From JAWKJY01 sp041393535 (lineage in GTDB: Bacteria > Actinomycetota > Thermoleophilia > Gaiellales > Gaiellaceae), in assembly GCA_041393535.1 (NCBI GenBank), contig JAWKJY010000006.1, positions 186,001 through 250,000 on the forward strand: a DNA stretch of 64,000 bases, given 5' to 3'. Shown in pieces: positions 27,206-35,711 of this stretch. The translations under genes were made by a program, and so were the position numbers. Within the stretch, counting starts at the first letter, position 1; every line of letters begins with the position of its first letter. The notes under the pieces are model-generated. The model worked only from the letters and a program-made list of their open reading frames with translations. It ran no database searches and was not told the DNA's origin.

Positions 27206-27870
27206 AACAGCGTCAGGTCCGGCTCGCGCTCGCCGCGGAGCACCTGGAGGTCGACCTCGACGACGAGCATGCCGCGCGACTCCGCGAGCGTCCGCGCCTG
27301 CGGCTTGACGATCTGGGCCGCAAGCACGCCGCGGCAATCGAGCTGCTGCTCGGCCCGGAGGCGCTCGAGGTAGCGCGTCAGCTGCTCGACGGCCTCGATC
27401 GTCCCGATCCGCTTGATCTCGACCGCGACCCAGCCGTCGGACGAGTCGCGGCACATCAGGTCGACCGGTCCGATGTCGGTGTGCCACTCGCGCCGCACGA
27501 GGCGCAGGCCCGGCTCGAGCGCCTCGGGCACGTCCGCGAGGGCCTCCTGGAGGTGCTTCTCGACGCCGTCCTTCTCGAGCCCCGCGGCCTCGCCCATGTC
27601 GTGCGTGACGTCGGAGAGCACCTCGGCGATCAGGATCTCGAGCTGGTCGTCGCCCTTCAGCTTGCGCACGACGATCCGCTCGAGCGGCTCCCCGTGCTCC
27701 TCGATCGCCGTCGGCGGCGTCATCCAGTTGAGCGGCTTGAAGCCGCCGGTGTCGGCGTGCACCATCACCGACCCGTCGGACTTGAAGACGAGCAGGCGCA
27801 GCGACTCCGGCAGCACCGCGGTGAGGCGGCCGGTGTAGCGGACGGCGCAGCGGGCGACGACGAGCCGCAT
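27202..27870 (-). CDS. nucS: Mismatch-specific endonuclease NucS/EndoMS
   Basis: 222 residues. The N-terminal beta domain includes LLVFKSDGSVMVHADTGG and LNWMTPPT. The C-terminal RecB-like nuclease domain has REWHTDIGPVDLMCRD and VAVEIKRIGTIEAVEQL, giving the D...ExK active site. NucS carries out the non-canonical mismatch repair of many actinomycetes and archaea, which lack MutS/MutL. This is the best single hint that the host is an actinomycete-type bacterium. Convergent with the glycosidase gene, overlapping by four bases. Confidence 0.93.
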   Translation of the reverse strand: MRLVVARCAVRYTGRLTAVLPESLRLLVFKSDGSVMVHADTGGFKPLNWMTPPTAIEEHGEPLERIVVRKLKGDDQLEILIAEVLSDVTHDMGEAAGLEKDGVEKHLQEALADVPEALEPGLRLVRREWHTDIGPVDLMCRDSSDGWVAVEIKRIGTIEAVEQLTRYLERLRAEQQLDCRGVLAAQIVKPQARTLAESRGMLVVEVDLQVLRGEREPDLTLF

Positions 27871-27926
27871 CGGCCAGGAGGCTAGCGGGCGCTGCGGACC
27901 GCCCGCCGCGCGCTACCGTCGGCCCG

Positions 27927-28928
27927 GTGGCCCCGCTGGTCTCGATCCTCCTGCCGGTGCGCGACGGCGAGCCGTACCTCGCCGAGGCGCTCCGCTCGCT
28001 CTCGGCGCAGACGTTCGCGGACTTCGAGGCGCTCGTGGTCGACGACGGCTCGACGGACGGTTCGCTCGCGGTCGCGCGCGCGCACGCGCGCGAGGACGAC
28101 CGCTTCCGGGCGCTCACCGGGCCCGCGGGCGGCATCGTCGCGGCGCTCGAGCGAGGCCGCGGCGAGGCGCGCGGCGCGTTGCTCGCGCGCATGGACGCAG
28201 ACGACGTCGCGCTCCCCGAGCGACTCGCCGTCCAGGTCGCCGCGCTCGCGGCCGAGCGCGATCTCGTCGCGTGCGGCTGCGGCGTCGAGTACTGGCCGCG
28301 CGACCGCGTGACGGATGGCGCTCGTCGCTACGAGGCCTGGCTGAACGGGCTCGTCACCGCCGAGCTGGCCGCGCGCGACGCGTTCGTCGAATGCCCGATC
28401 GCCCACCCGGCGCTCGTCGCCCGCGCCGACGCGATCGCCGCAGTGGGCGGATGGCGCGACCCGGGCTGGCCCGAGGACCACGACCTCGTCCTGCGCCTCC
28501 GGGCGCGCGGCTGGCGCTTCCGCAACGTCGACAGCGTCCTCCTGCGCTGGCGCGACCACCCGCTGCGCCTGTCGCGCACGAGCCCGCGCTACGCCCGGGA
28601 GGCGTTCGTGCGCGGCAAGGTGCACCACCTGCGCGAGACGCTCCTCGCCGGCCGCGCCGGCGCGGTCGTCTGGGGCGCCGGGCCGGTCGGCAAGTCCTTC
28701 GCGCGCGAGCTCCAGCGCCAGGACGTCCGCGTGCTGGCCTTCGTCGAGGTCGACCCGCGCAAGCTCGGCAGGACGATCCACGGCGCACCGGTCGTCGCGG
28801 TCGACGACGCGCCGCCGGACGGGGTCGCTCTCGGGGCCGTTGCCGGCGCGGAGGCACGCTCCCGGATCCGGGAGGCGGTCGCGACACAGGGCCGCGTCGA
28901 GGGCGTCGACTTCGTCGCCGTCGCCTGA
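27927..28928 (+). CDS. Glycosyltransferase family 2 protein with C-terminal Rossmann-like extension
   Basis: 333 residues from GTG. The GT-A domain has SILLPVRDGEPYLAEAL, VVDDGSTDGS and the metal-binding ARMDADD around residue 90, then PEDHDLVLRLRARGW. The last 110 residues contain VVWGAGPVGKSFARELQ, a nucleotide-binding-like loop not usual in plain family 2 enzymes. It probably transfers a sugar to a cell-surface polymer or lipid. Transcribed alone, divergently from nucS. Confidence 0.85.
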   Translation: MAPLVSILLPVRDGEPYLAEALRSLSAQTFADFEALVVDDGSTDGSLAVARAHAREDDRFRALTGPAGGIVAALERGRGEARGALLARMDADDVALPERLAVQVAALAAERDLVACGCGVEYWPRDRVTDGARRYEAWLNGLVTAELAARDAFVECPIAHPALVARADAIAAVGGWRDPGWPEDHDLVLRLRARGWRFRNVDSVLLRWRDHPLRLSRTSPRYAREAFVRGKVHHLRETLLAGRAGAVVWGAGPVGKSFARELQRQDVRVLAFVEVDPRKLGRTIHGAPVVAVDDAPPDGVALGAVAGAEARSRIREAVATQGRVEGVDFVAVA

Positions 28929-29081
28929 CGGCCCGGACGGGCGGCCTCCGCCGCAGATTCGCCGCGCAACGCCCGTCGGTTCGATCTTCGGCGATCCGTT
29001 TGCCAAAGACGGATCCCGCGACATATGGCGTCATCCTGGGCGCCGCTCGGCGACGCCCGAACCCGATCGCGGAGGTGCGTG

Positions 29082-29801
29082 ATGGACGGTCCGAGCTGGC
29101 TGGCCGAGATGGATCGCGACGGGGCGATCGAGGAGGCGGCCGCGGCCGTCGACGGGTCGACCCGACGCACGCTGCTCCGGCGGGCAGCGGCCATCGGCGG
29201 TGGCGCGATCGGCGGCGCCGCCCTGCTCGGCGCCGCGGCCGGGACGGCCGGCGCCGCGGCCGAGCCGCCGCGGGAGGCCCGCACGCTGTCCGCGACTGGC
29301 CTGCCGGCGAGCGACGTGGCGATCCTCAACTTCGCCCTGACGCTCGAGTACCTGGAGAACGCCTTCTACTACGAGGCCGAGCAGTCCGGAGCGCTCCGTG
29401 GCGAGACGCTCCGCTTCGCGCAGGTCGTCGGGAACCACGAGCGAAGCCACGTGCTCTTCCTGGAGGGCATCCTGGGCGACAGCGCCGTGGCCCGCCCGCG
29501 GTTCGACTTCAAGGGCACGACGCAGGAGCAGGGCGCGTTCCAGGCGACCGCCGACGTGCTCGAGAACACCGGCGTGCACGCCTACCTCGGCCAGGCCGGC
29601 CGGATCAAGACGAAGGCCGTGCTCGCCGGTGCGGCGGCGATCCTGCCCGTCGAGGCCCGCCACGCAGCCTGGATCAGGGACATCCGCTTCTCGGGCGGCA
29701 CGGACCCCGCGTCGACGCCCGCGCCCGCGGCCTTCGAGGACGGGTTCGGCCGGCAGCAGATCCTCGACATCGTCGCGAGCACCGGCTTCATCGTGGGCTG
29801 A
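29082..29801 (+). CDS. Ferritin-like domain protein with Tat-type signal
   Basis: 239 residues from ATG at 29082, with GGAGGTG just upstream. A twin-arginine region RRTLLRRAAAIGGG around residues 26-40 is followed by a hydrophobic stretch, so export by Tat or membrane anchoring is likely. The four-helix bundle follows, with LNFALTLEYLENAFYYEAEQ and NHERSHVLFLEG supplying metal-ligand glutamates and histidines. Such Tat-exported ferritin-like proteins are common in actinobacteria. Their role is not settled. Confidence 0.82.
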   Translation: MDGPSWLAEMDRDGAIEEAAAAVDGSTRRTLLRRAAAIGGGAIGGAALLGAAAGTAGAAAEPPREARTLSATGLPASDVAILNFALTLEYLENAFYYEAEQSGALRGETLRFAQVVGNHERSHVLFLEGILGDSAVARPRFDFKGTTQEQGAFQATADVLENTGVHAYLGQAGRIKTKAVLAGAAAILPVEARHAAWIRDIRFSGGTDPASTPAPAAFEDGFGRQQILDIVASTGFIVG

Positions 29802-29889
29802 GAACGGCGGCCCGTGTGCTGCCCGCCGGGGCGGCGCACGGGCCCTGCCGACGGCGTTTCGCGCTCGCGCGACGGGGCATCGCTCCCGC

Positions 29890-30366
29890 ATGCCCCGTCG
29901 CGCGCACCTCCTCGCCCTGCCCGTCCTGGTCGCCGCGAGCGCGATCGCCGGCGCGTGCGGCGGGGACGACTCGCCCGAGGCTCCCGGCGAGGCCGTCGCG
30001 CTCTCCCTCGAGTCGAACGGAATCGCCGGGGGCCTCGTCCGCCTGGAACCGGTCGACGACGCCGCCACGCGGATCACCGTCGGCGGCGCCAGCGACGGGG
30101 GCCCGGCTTCGGGTGGGGAGAAGCCCCTGCACCTGCACGAAGCGACGTGCGCCGAGAACGCCGAGATGGGCTGGTCGCGCATCGTCGCGACGCTCGAGCC
30201 GGCCACGGCCGATGACCGCTCCGTGATCGTCGACGTGCCGTCGAGCGGCTACTCGCGGACGACCACTCGCTCGACCTCCACCTGCCCCGTCGCGGCGGCG
30301 GCCCCGACGATCCCGGCACGGAGGCCGCTGGTCGAGGCGTGCGCCGACATCCGTCCCAACTGGAGC
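29890..30366 (+). pseudogene. Secreted lipoprotein, C-terminal part frameshifted
   Basis: It begins MPRRAHLLALPVLVAAS with a lipobox ending AGAC, so it would be a lipid-anchored extracellular protein. The domain carries EKPLHLHEATCAENAEMGW, a histidine motif seen in small CHRD- or superoxide-dismutase-like secreted proteins. After about residue 115 the expected reading LADDHSLDLHLP appears in another frame, and VEACADIRPNWSS appears back in the first, so two indels are needed near 30253 and 30320. Function unknown. Confidence 0.5.
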
Positions 30367-30373
30367 AGCTGTG

Positions 30374-30405
30374 TTCCTGGCCGCCCGCGTCACGGGCGGC
30401 CGGAA
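30374..30405. terminator. GC-rich hairpin, candidate terminator
   Basis: GGCCGCCCG (30379-30387), loop CGTCA, CGGGCGGCC (30393-30401). Flanking TTCC and GGAA extend the stem past a one-base bulge. It follows the broken lipoprotein gene. No T tract follows, which is common for terminators in GC-rich actinobacteria. Confidence 0.5.
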
Positions 30406-30661
30406 TCGCCGGGCTCACGAGGCAACAGGCAACCTGAACCCCGACAACCGGGACCACAAGCCGGATCGGCCCCATCACCCCGCTCCCCGCACGTCTGGAA
30501 ATGCGGCGAGCAGGGACAACGCCGCGGCAGGCTTCGCGCGACCTGGCTCGACCCGGCAGCGCCGGAGTCGAGGTGTGCGGTCCCTGTGCGGTTCAGGCAC
30601 CCTCGCCGCCAGACGCTCGCGGTCGGGCCGTCGGCGTCCGCCGCGACGCTCGCCGACGTCG

Positions 30662-30977
30662 AACGTGGTCGCGGCCGAGCTCGCCGGCCCGACCGTCGTC
30701 GAGTGCGTCCTCGACGAGGACTGGCCCACCCGCTTCCCGAGCGTCCCGACCGCGATCGGGCTCGGCGCGCCCGCCTCGCGCCCTGCGCGAACCGATCTGC
30801 TCCGGCCTGACCGACCCCGCTCGCCCATCCGGGCCTGGGCCGTTCGCGCTCGCACACGAGCTGTGGCACGCCCGCGGCGAGTGGGACGAAGGCACGGCGT
30901 CATGCCTCGCCCTCGGCGACGTCCGCCGCATCGCGCGCGCGACCGGATCCACCCCGCGCGAGGCGCGGCGCTCCTGA
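30662..30977 (+). pseudogene. Remnant of a small HExxH-motif protein
   Basis: Two protein-like segments lie in different frames. One reads VVAAELAGPTVVECVLDEDW (about 30665-30760). The other reads from ALREPICSGL to FALAHELWHARGEWDEGTASC and ends at TGA 30977. HELWH is a zinc-metalloprotease-type HExxH. One indel near 30770 would join them. The true start is unclear because the upstream 100 bases switch frames as well. Confidence 0.4.
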
Positions 30978-31112
30978 GTGGCGCTCGATCGGCCTCTACT
31001 CGCTCCCTGCCGGACAGCCACCGCGCCGCCGGCGGCTGCCACTACGTGCGCGACGCCAGGCAGAACCTGCGAGGCCGCGCCTCGCGGCCGGGCGTCGAGG
31101 ATCGCCACGGAA

Positions 31113-31151
31113 CGGGCGGCCCGGCTCTGAGCAAGGGGACCGGGCCGCCCG
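31113..31151. terminator. 12-bp perfect hairpin between convergent units, candidate bidirectional terminator
   Basis: CGGGCGGCCCGG (31113-31124) pairs exactly with CCGGGCCGCCCG (31140-31151) around a 15-base loop. It lies between the rightward remnant gene ending at 30977 and the leftward phage unit ending at 31259. This is where transcripts from both sides should stop. The rest of 30978-31258 shows nothing else recognisable. Confidence 0.6.
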
Positions 31152-31258
31152 CTTCCCTCCGCCCGGGGCAGGGTGGAACCAGGCGGCGGCCCATCATGGC
31201 ACGGACGTCGTGCGAAGAGCAACGGCGGCGAGGAGGTCGTGCAGCCGAGCCGAGACGG

Positions 31259-31879
31259 TTAGGCGTCGTCGCCCGTGAAGTCGACCCGCGAGATCCAGAC
31301 GGTGTGCGCGCGCTCACCGTGGCGATGATGAGCGCCCTACCGTCCGCAGCGTCGGCGGCCGCGACCCAGAAGGCACGACGAAACCAACCCGGAGAGAGGT
31401 GGATGTGCGCGAACCGTCCGGGGCGCTCTTTCCCGACGACGAACACGACCGCGTCCGGGTCATGCCCGATGCGATCCTCGTCGCAGACGTCCGCCCGCCC
31501 GGACGATGGGGCACCGCCCATCCGGGGTCGCCCTCGGGGTACTCGATGAACGTCTGATCTTCGCCGTCGACGACGCGGGTCACGACCTCGCCGTGCTCGC
31601 TGGTCGACCACGCGCCGCAGGAGACCGCGACGTGCTCGCTTCACCCTGCAGCTCCGCGAGCACGTCGTCGAACCGTCAGCCTGGTCGGGTCGGCGTCCAC
31701 GGTCAGAGGTGGCTCGATCCAGAGGACGTCGACGTGCTGCCTGCACTTCGGGCAGACGTAGCCGTCGCGCGTCTCGACCGTCAGGACGGGTCGCGGTGGT
31801 TCCGCCAGACGCGGATCCGGTAGAGCTCGATCGGTCCTTCGCAGACCGGCGGCTTCCGCTGCTCGGGCGCGGTGAGCAT
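31259..31879 (-). pseudogene. Hypothetical phage-side protein broken by at least five frameshifts
   Basis: Starting at ATG 31879 the reading GPIELYRIRVWRNHRDP is followed, in successive frames, by GYVCPKCRQHVDVLWIEPP (a CxxC knuckle), FDDVLAELQG, HGEVVTRVVDGEDQTFIEYP, VVFVVGKERPGRFAHIHLSP and ERAHTVWISRVDFTGDDA before TAA at 31259. Together these make a plausible protein of about 205 residues. So many breaks in 620 bases suggest either poor sequence here or a decayed gene. It is the last gene of the leftward late operon. Function unknown. Confidence 0.45.
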
Positions 31880-31898
31880 GCGCTGAGTCTATGCCTGG

Positions 31899-32090
31899 TC
31901 AGAGCAGGATGCGGAGTGCGGTCTCGGGGCTGCAGCCGACCTGATGAGCTCGTCGACCTGGTGCCAGTCGATCGATCGGTTCGCGGCGAGCTCGGTCGCG
32001 CGTTCGAGCTCGAAGCCGAGGTCGAGGAAGCGGAGGAGCCGCCAGTCCTCGACCTCGTCGACGGAGGGATCAGGGAGGCGCGTCGTCCAC
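31899..32090 (-). pseudogene. Small hypothetical protein, about 64 residues, with two indels
   Basis: From GTG 32090 the reading is VDDA, then after one indel SVDEVEDWRLLRFLDLGFEL and ATELAANRSIDWHQVDELIR, then after another indel near 31930 GCSPETALRILL and TGA at 31899. The DWH...GC...A..IL pattern resembles small uncharacterised actinobacterial proteins as I recall them. It lies downstream of the endolysin gene. Confidence 0.45.
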
Positions 32091-32099
32091 GGCTGTCCC

Positions 32100-32270
32100 G
32101 GAGCGCCTTATCGGCGGCGACGAGCGCCGCTGTGACGCCGGCGATGATCGCGGCGGCCCAGGGGCTGTCGCCGGCGCTCGCGCGCGTTGGGGCTCGCCGC
32201 GGCGGCGATCCTGAGCGCGACGAGGTGCGCGGCGAGCGTGCGCAGGGCGCGCTGCAGGATGCGGCGGCGC
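32100..32270 (-). other. Broken reading frame with one membrane helix downstream of the endolysin
   Basis: The minus strand shows LQRALRTLAAHLVALRIAAA in one frame and SPWAAAIIAGVTAALVAADK in the next. The second is a holin-like or phage-membrane-protein-like helix followed by charged residues. No start codon is convincing and at least one indel is needed. It may be a further small lysis-module membrane protein. Confidence 0.3.
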
Positions 32271-32274
32271 GCGA

Positions 32275-33058
32275 TTACTTCCTGCCGCCCGCGCTGGGGC
32301 GGATGACGATCCGCTTCAGGTTGCGAGGGCGCTGCTTGACCCACCGCTTCACGCGGGTCCAGCGCCAGCCGCGGCCGACGACCTTCGCGTTCTTGCCGGT
32401 GCCGACGACGACGTCGAACAGCGGCGCAGGCGGCGCGGCGTCCGGCCTCGATCGTGGCGACGCCGGGGACGGTGATGAACGCCTGGATCTGGCGGAGCTC
32501 GCGGCCGCGCAGCATCACCTGGCCGCCGTTGGAGTCGTTCCCGACGGCGGTGTTCCCCTCGACGCAGACGTACTCCCAGCTGCGGTGCATGGTCTCGAGC
32601 CAGGTGAGGACGGCGCTCGTCGACGCGAGCCCGAGCTTCTTCTGGAGCGCGTCGAGGACGATCCGTGGGGGCCGGTGGCCACGGCGGCTGACGACCATGC
32701 CGGTGTGGTCGGGCCAGTCGCCCTGGCCGGGCCCGTCGAGCTTGTCCCAGTCGAACTCGACGACGTCGCCGGGCCAGCCCGCGGCGGCGGCCGGGCGCTC
32801 CCATCCGAGCCCTCTGGCCCAGCGGCGGAACTCGCCGCAGCTCGCGGTCGTGTACGCGAGCGGGTGGCCGACCTCGCGGAAGGCGCACTGGACGACGGCC
32901 TTGCACCAGGCCCAGCCGGTCGGGATCGTGCGGGCGAGCGCGCACGCGGCCTGGTAGAAGCTGACGCGGACGCCGGTGTTCGAGTTCGGCGGGTGCTCCT
33001 TCGCGCCGACCTCGCCGATCATCCAGACGAGCGCGAGCACCCTGACGGGCACGTCCAT
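32275..33058 (-). CDS. Phage endolysin with CHAP domain (late frameshift)
   Basis: ATG at 33058 has AAGGAGG upstream. The CHAP cysteine lies in PTGWAWCKAVVQCAF near residue 52, and the histidine in DWPDHTGMVVS near 120. Further on, YVCVEGNTAVGNDSNGGQVM completes the domain. After about residue 205 the coding signal moves one frame (near 32445) to DAAPPAPLFDVVVGTG and a basic tail ending VIRPSAGGRK at TAA 32275. The tail could bind the wall. CHAP enzymes cut peptidoglycan as amidases or endopeptidases. Holin-like genes are immediately upstream. Confidence 0.8.
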
Positions 33059-33079
33059 GCGGGCCTCCTTCGGGTCGGG

Positions 33080-33166
33080 TTACGCGAGCCGCGCGAGCAG
33101 CTCGGACAGGTACGGGACGGCGAAGCCGACGCCCATCAGCGCGACGAGGCCGCGGTTGCGGGTCAC
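33080..33166 (-). CDS. 28-residue single-helix membrane peptide, possible second holin or antiholin
   Basis: The GTG at 33166 overlaps the stop of the upstream membrane gene (GTGA). The peptide reads VTRNRGLVALMGVGFAVPYL with a short tail, so it is one membrane helix. Its place between another membrane peptide and the endolysin gene suggests a lysis role. Confidence 0.55.
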   Translation of the reverse strand: MTRNRGLVALMGVGFAVPYLSELLARLA

Positions 33167-33342
33167 GGCTTCGACCAGCCCTTCAGCGCGGCGAGGATCA
33201 GCGCGACGCCGGCGCCGACGAGCTCGGGCCGCTGCAGCGACGCGTGCGTCGACTCCCAGAGCAGCAGGGTGGCTCCGACCGCGAGCGCGGTCCAGCGTCC
33301 GGGGCCCCAGGGTGGTGGGCCGGAGCGGGGCGGTGTCGTCAC
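33163..33342 (-). CDS. 59-residue holin-like membrane protein
   Basis: From GTG 33342. After a proline-rich start come two hydrophobic segments, WTALAVGATLLLWES and VGAGVALILAALKG, giving a class II holin-like layout. It directly precedes the 28-residue membrane peptide and the endolysin gene, the expected position for a holin. Confidence 0.6.
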   Translation of the reverse strand: MTTPPRSGPPPWGPGRWTALAVGATLLLWESTHASLQRPELVGAGVALILAALKGWSKP

Positions 33343-33359
33343 GCAAGGAGGCTCTGGGG

Positions 33360-33569
33360 TCAGGCCCAGGTGGGGACGGTGCGGGTGCCGTCCTGGGCGA
33401 ACCGTTCGATCCCGTAGCTGCCGTCGGAGAGGCGGCCGATCCGGACGCGGACGCCGCGGCGGGCGTCGAGGTCGTCGCGGGGGCCGTAGACGGCGATCGA
33501 GTCGGGCGAGTTGCGTTCGAGCGCGCTGACGCGCCGCTCGAGCTCGGCGAGGAGGTGCCCGGGATCCAC
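33360..33569 (-). CDS. Small phage protein with N-terminal coiled coil
   Basis: 69 residues from GTG 33569. It begins with a short helix LLAELERRVSALERN, followed by a beta-rich part GVRVRIGRLSDGSYGIERFA. It starts seven bases after the tail gene upstream. It could be a small tail-fibre-associated or trimerising protein. Function not known. Confidence 0.6.
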   Translation of the reverse strand: MDPGHLLAELERRVSALERNSPDSIAVYGPRDDLDARRGVRVRIGRLSDGSYGIERFAQDGTRTVPTWA

Positions 33570-33575
33570 GGGGGT

Positions 33576-34685
33576 TCAGGTGTCGCGGCTGGTGACGAGC
33601 GCGGTGAGGCGTTCGGTACCGTCGTCGTCGAGTGCGAGGTCGAAGCCGTAGATGCGCTGGAGCGCGGCGGGGGAGCCGCCGCGGAGGCGGCTGCCGGCGC
33701 GGACGGTGACGAGGTCGCCGACGTCGAAGTGCGTCCATGGCTGGACGCGCATGGCGGCGTCGGGGACGGCGGTGACGACGGGGCGGCCGTCGCTGCGTTG
33801 CGCGAGCTCCTCCTCGACGAGCCCGGCGAGCATGCCGAGGCTGGTGACGGCGTTGTAGGAGGGCGAGACCTCCCAGACGCCGATCTCCTGCTCGAGCGGG
33901 CCGTTGCTGGCGGTCGCGATCAGTCGGTCGCCGGCGCTGCCGGTCGAGGCGACGCCGACGACGCGTGTTGCGGCGGCGCTTGCGCTCTCCGCCCGGGTGA
34001 TCTGCTGGACGTTGCCGGGCGGGGAGTCCCAGCCGAAGAAGACGTCGCTGCGAGTGGTGCCGCGCCGCTGGAGGCAGTGGAGGCGGCCGAGCACGCCGTC
34101 TGTCCGGTCGAGCGGCTCGACGTACAGGTCGAAGCTCGGGTTGGCGTCGAGCAGGTCGCGGATGCAGTCCCAGATCGGGCGCTGCTCGAAGCGGACGGTG
34201 CGCGCGATCGCGGGCTCGAAGCTGCCGCCGTCGGTGGTGAGGCCGGTGGCGCCGACCTCGTTGGCGACGTCGACGAGGTCGCGGACGATCGTGGCGGCGT
34301 CGGTGTCGGTGCGCTCGAACACGTAGCCGGTCTCCGGGGTGCCGCAGAGGCGGGTCTCGAGCCGCTTCAACGGGTCGTAGGCGACGGCGGTCGTCCAGGC
34401 GTCGGTCGCGGCGCCGTCGTCGGCGAGATCCCAGACGATCCCGGCGAAGCGGAGCACGAACAGGCTGGTGCCGTCGGCCTGGTGCTCCTGCCGGTACGCC
34501 TTGACGGTGCGGCGGATCTTCGTCAGGCGCGGGTGCCCGTCGACGTGCAGGGCGGCGACGTCGGTGTGGTCTGCGGGGACGCGGAACGTGAACGAGGACG
34601 GCTGGTTGAGCCGGAACGTGAACGAGCGGTCGCGGGAGAACGGGCCGAGCAGCGTGATCGGGTTGCCGAGCCGGTCGCAGAGCAT
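33576..34685 (-). CDS. Minor tail protein, ReqiPepy6 Gp37-like
   Basis: 369 residues. It starts MLCDRLGNPITLLGPFSRDRSFTFRL, then a Gp37-like central region with AIARTVRFEQRPIWDCIRDL, and a C-terminal beta part with WTHFDVGDLVTVRAGSR. These features are typical of siphovirus tail proteins encoded after the distal tail gene, which form part of the baseplate or connect to receptor-binding proteins. The two genes upstream encode an enzyme-like tail protein and an FnIII-like tail protein. Confidence 0.7.
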   Translation of the reverse strand: MLCDRLGNPITLLGPFSRDRSFTFRLNQPSSFTFRVPADHTDVAALHVDGHPRLTKIRRTVKAYRQEHQADGTSLFVLRFAGIVWDLADDGAATDAWTTAVAYDPLKRLETRLCGTPETGYVFERTDTDAATIVRDLVDVANEVGATGLTTDGGSFEPAIARTVRFEQRPIWDCIRDLLDANPSFDLYVEPLDRTDGVLGRLHCLQRRGTTRSDVFFGWDSPPGNVQQITRAESASAAATRVVGVASTGSAGDRLIATASNGPLEQEIGVWEVSPSYNAVTSLGMLAGLVEEELAQRSDGRPVVTAVPDAAMRVQPWTHFDVGDLVTVRAGSRLRGGSPAALQRIYGFDLALDDDGTERLTALVTSRDT

Positions 34686-34688
34686 CGG

Positions 34689-35702
34689 TCAGGTCCTCCA
34701 GGTGGCCGGCGCGAGCTCGATGTCGGGCGCGGCCGGCGGCTCGGCCGCGGCGACGAGGTCGAAGTGGCCCGTCGTCGACCAGGGCCGGTGAACGGCGTTG
34801 ACGGGGACGCGATCTCGAAGTGCGCGGTCGCCGACCAGGGGCCGGTGAAGGCCGCGGCGGCGGGCGGGGGTGGCGGCGGCTCGCCGGGGTCGCCGCCCAG
34901 CTCGGCCGCGACGTCGGCGAACGTGTCGCCCCAGCACCAGCCGTCGTGGTAGACGGTGGTCGTGAACGCCGTCTCGAGGTTGCGGTAGATCCCGAGCGTC
35001 GGGTAGAGCCCGTAGGGGCTGCCGGGCGAGCCGGCCGGGTACTGCAGCGTCGCGATGTTCAGCTGCTCGACGACCTGCGTCCAGGCGCTCGTGCCCTGGC
35101 GGCGCACCCACTGCCGGTACCAGCCGGTCAGGTCGGTCTTCCAGGAGACGCCGAAGATGTAGTACCACCAGACGCCGAGCTCGAGCGGGTGCAGGACGTG
35201 CGCGGGCAGCTCGCTGGAGTAGGTGGAGCCGGACCAGGCGCCGGCGTTCTGCTTCAGCTCGACGCCGCTGCCGCCGAGCCGCCACTTGAACGGCGCCTGG
35301 ATCCCGCCGGGCCCGTGGATCTCGCCGAGGATGAACCAGCCGGACGGCCAGGCGGGCTGGGGCGGGATCAGGGTCGCCCAGCCGAAGTAGCTGGTGCGGC
35401 CGGCGACGAACGGCGCGTTCTGGGGGGGCGGCGTCGACGCCGGGGTCGCCGGCGAGGAGTCGGCCGAGCAGGCGATCCTCGTAGCAGACGCCGTTGTTGT
35501 GGGTGTAGTGGTCGCCCGGTCGGGCCCGGAAGCGGCCGAAGTTCGTTCCCTGCGCCGCGGTGTAGCCGTCGATCGCGGCGCCGACGGTGAGCTGGTCGGC
35601 GAGCGGGCCGAGGCTCTGCGGCTGGCAGGTGCTGGTGCGGAACTTCCGCTCGTAGTCGGGGAACCCGTTCGGGTCGAAGTTGAAGCGGTCGTGGATCGCC
35701 AC
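34689..35702 (-). CDS. Tail-associated polysaccharide-lyase-like protein (two frameshifts)
   Basis: The N terminus reads MAIHDRFNFDPNGFPDYERK up to YTHNNGVCYEDRL in frame. At the 7-base G run 35420-35426 the reading moves to SYFGWATLIPPQPAWPSGW, ILGEIHGPGGIQAPFKW and LHPLELGVWWYYIFGVSWK. At the G run 34782-34784 it moves back to WSTTGHFDLVAAAEPP. The middle resembles the jelly-roll of polysaccharide lyases with a concanavalin-like fold. A near-repeat, FTGPWSATAHFEI and FTGPWSTTGHFDL, closes the protein. Inferred role: degrade or bind host surface glycan. Confidence 0.6.
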   Translation of the reverse strand: MAIHDRFNFDPNGFPDYERKFRTSTCQPQSLGPLADQLTVGAAIDGYTAAQGTNFGRFRARPGDHYTHNNGVCYEDRLLGRLLAGDPGVDAAPPERAVRRRPHQLLRLGDPDPAPARLAVRLVHPRRDPRARRDPGAVQVAARRQRRRAEAERRRLVRLHLLQRAARARPAPARARRLVVLHLRRLLEDRPDRLVPAVGAPPGHERLDAGRRAAEHRDAAVPGRLARQPLRALPDARDLPQPRDGVHDHRLPRRLVLGRHVRRRRGRAGRRPRRAAATPARRRGLHRPLVGDRALRDRVPVNAVHRPWSTTGHFDLVAAAEPPAAPDIELAPATWRT

Positions 35703-35711
35703 GCGAGAGGC

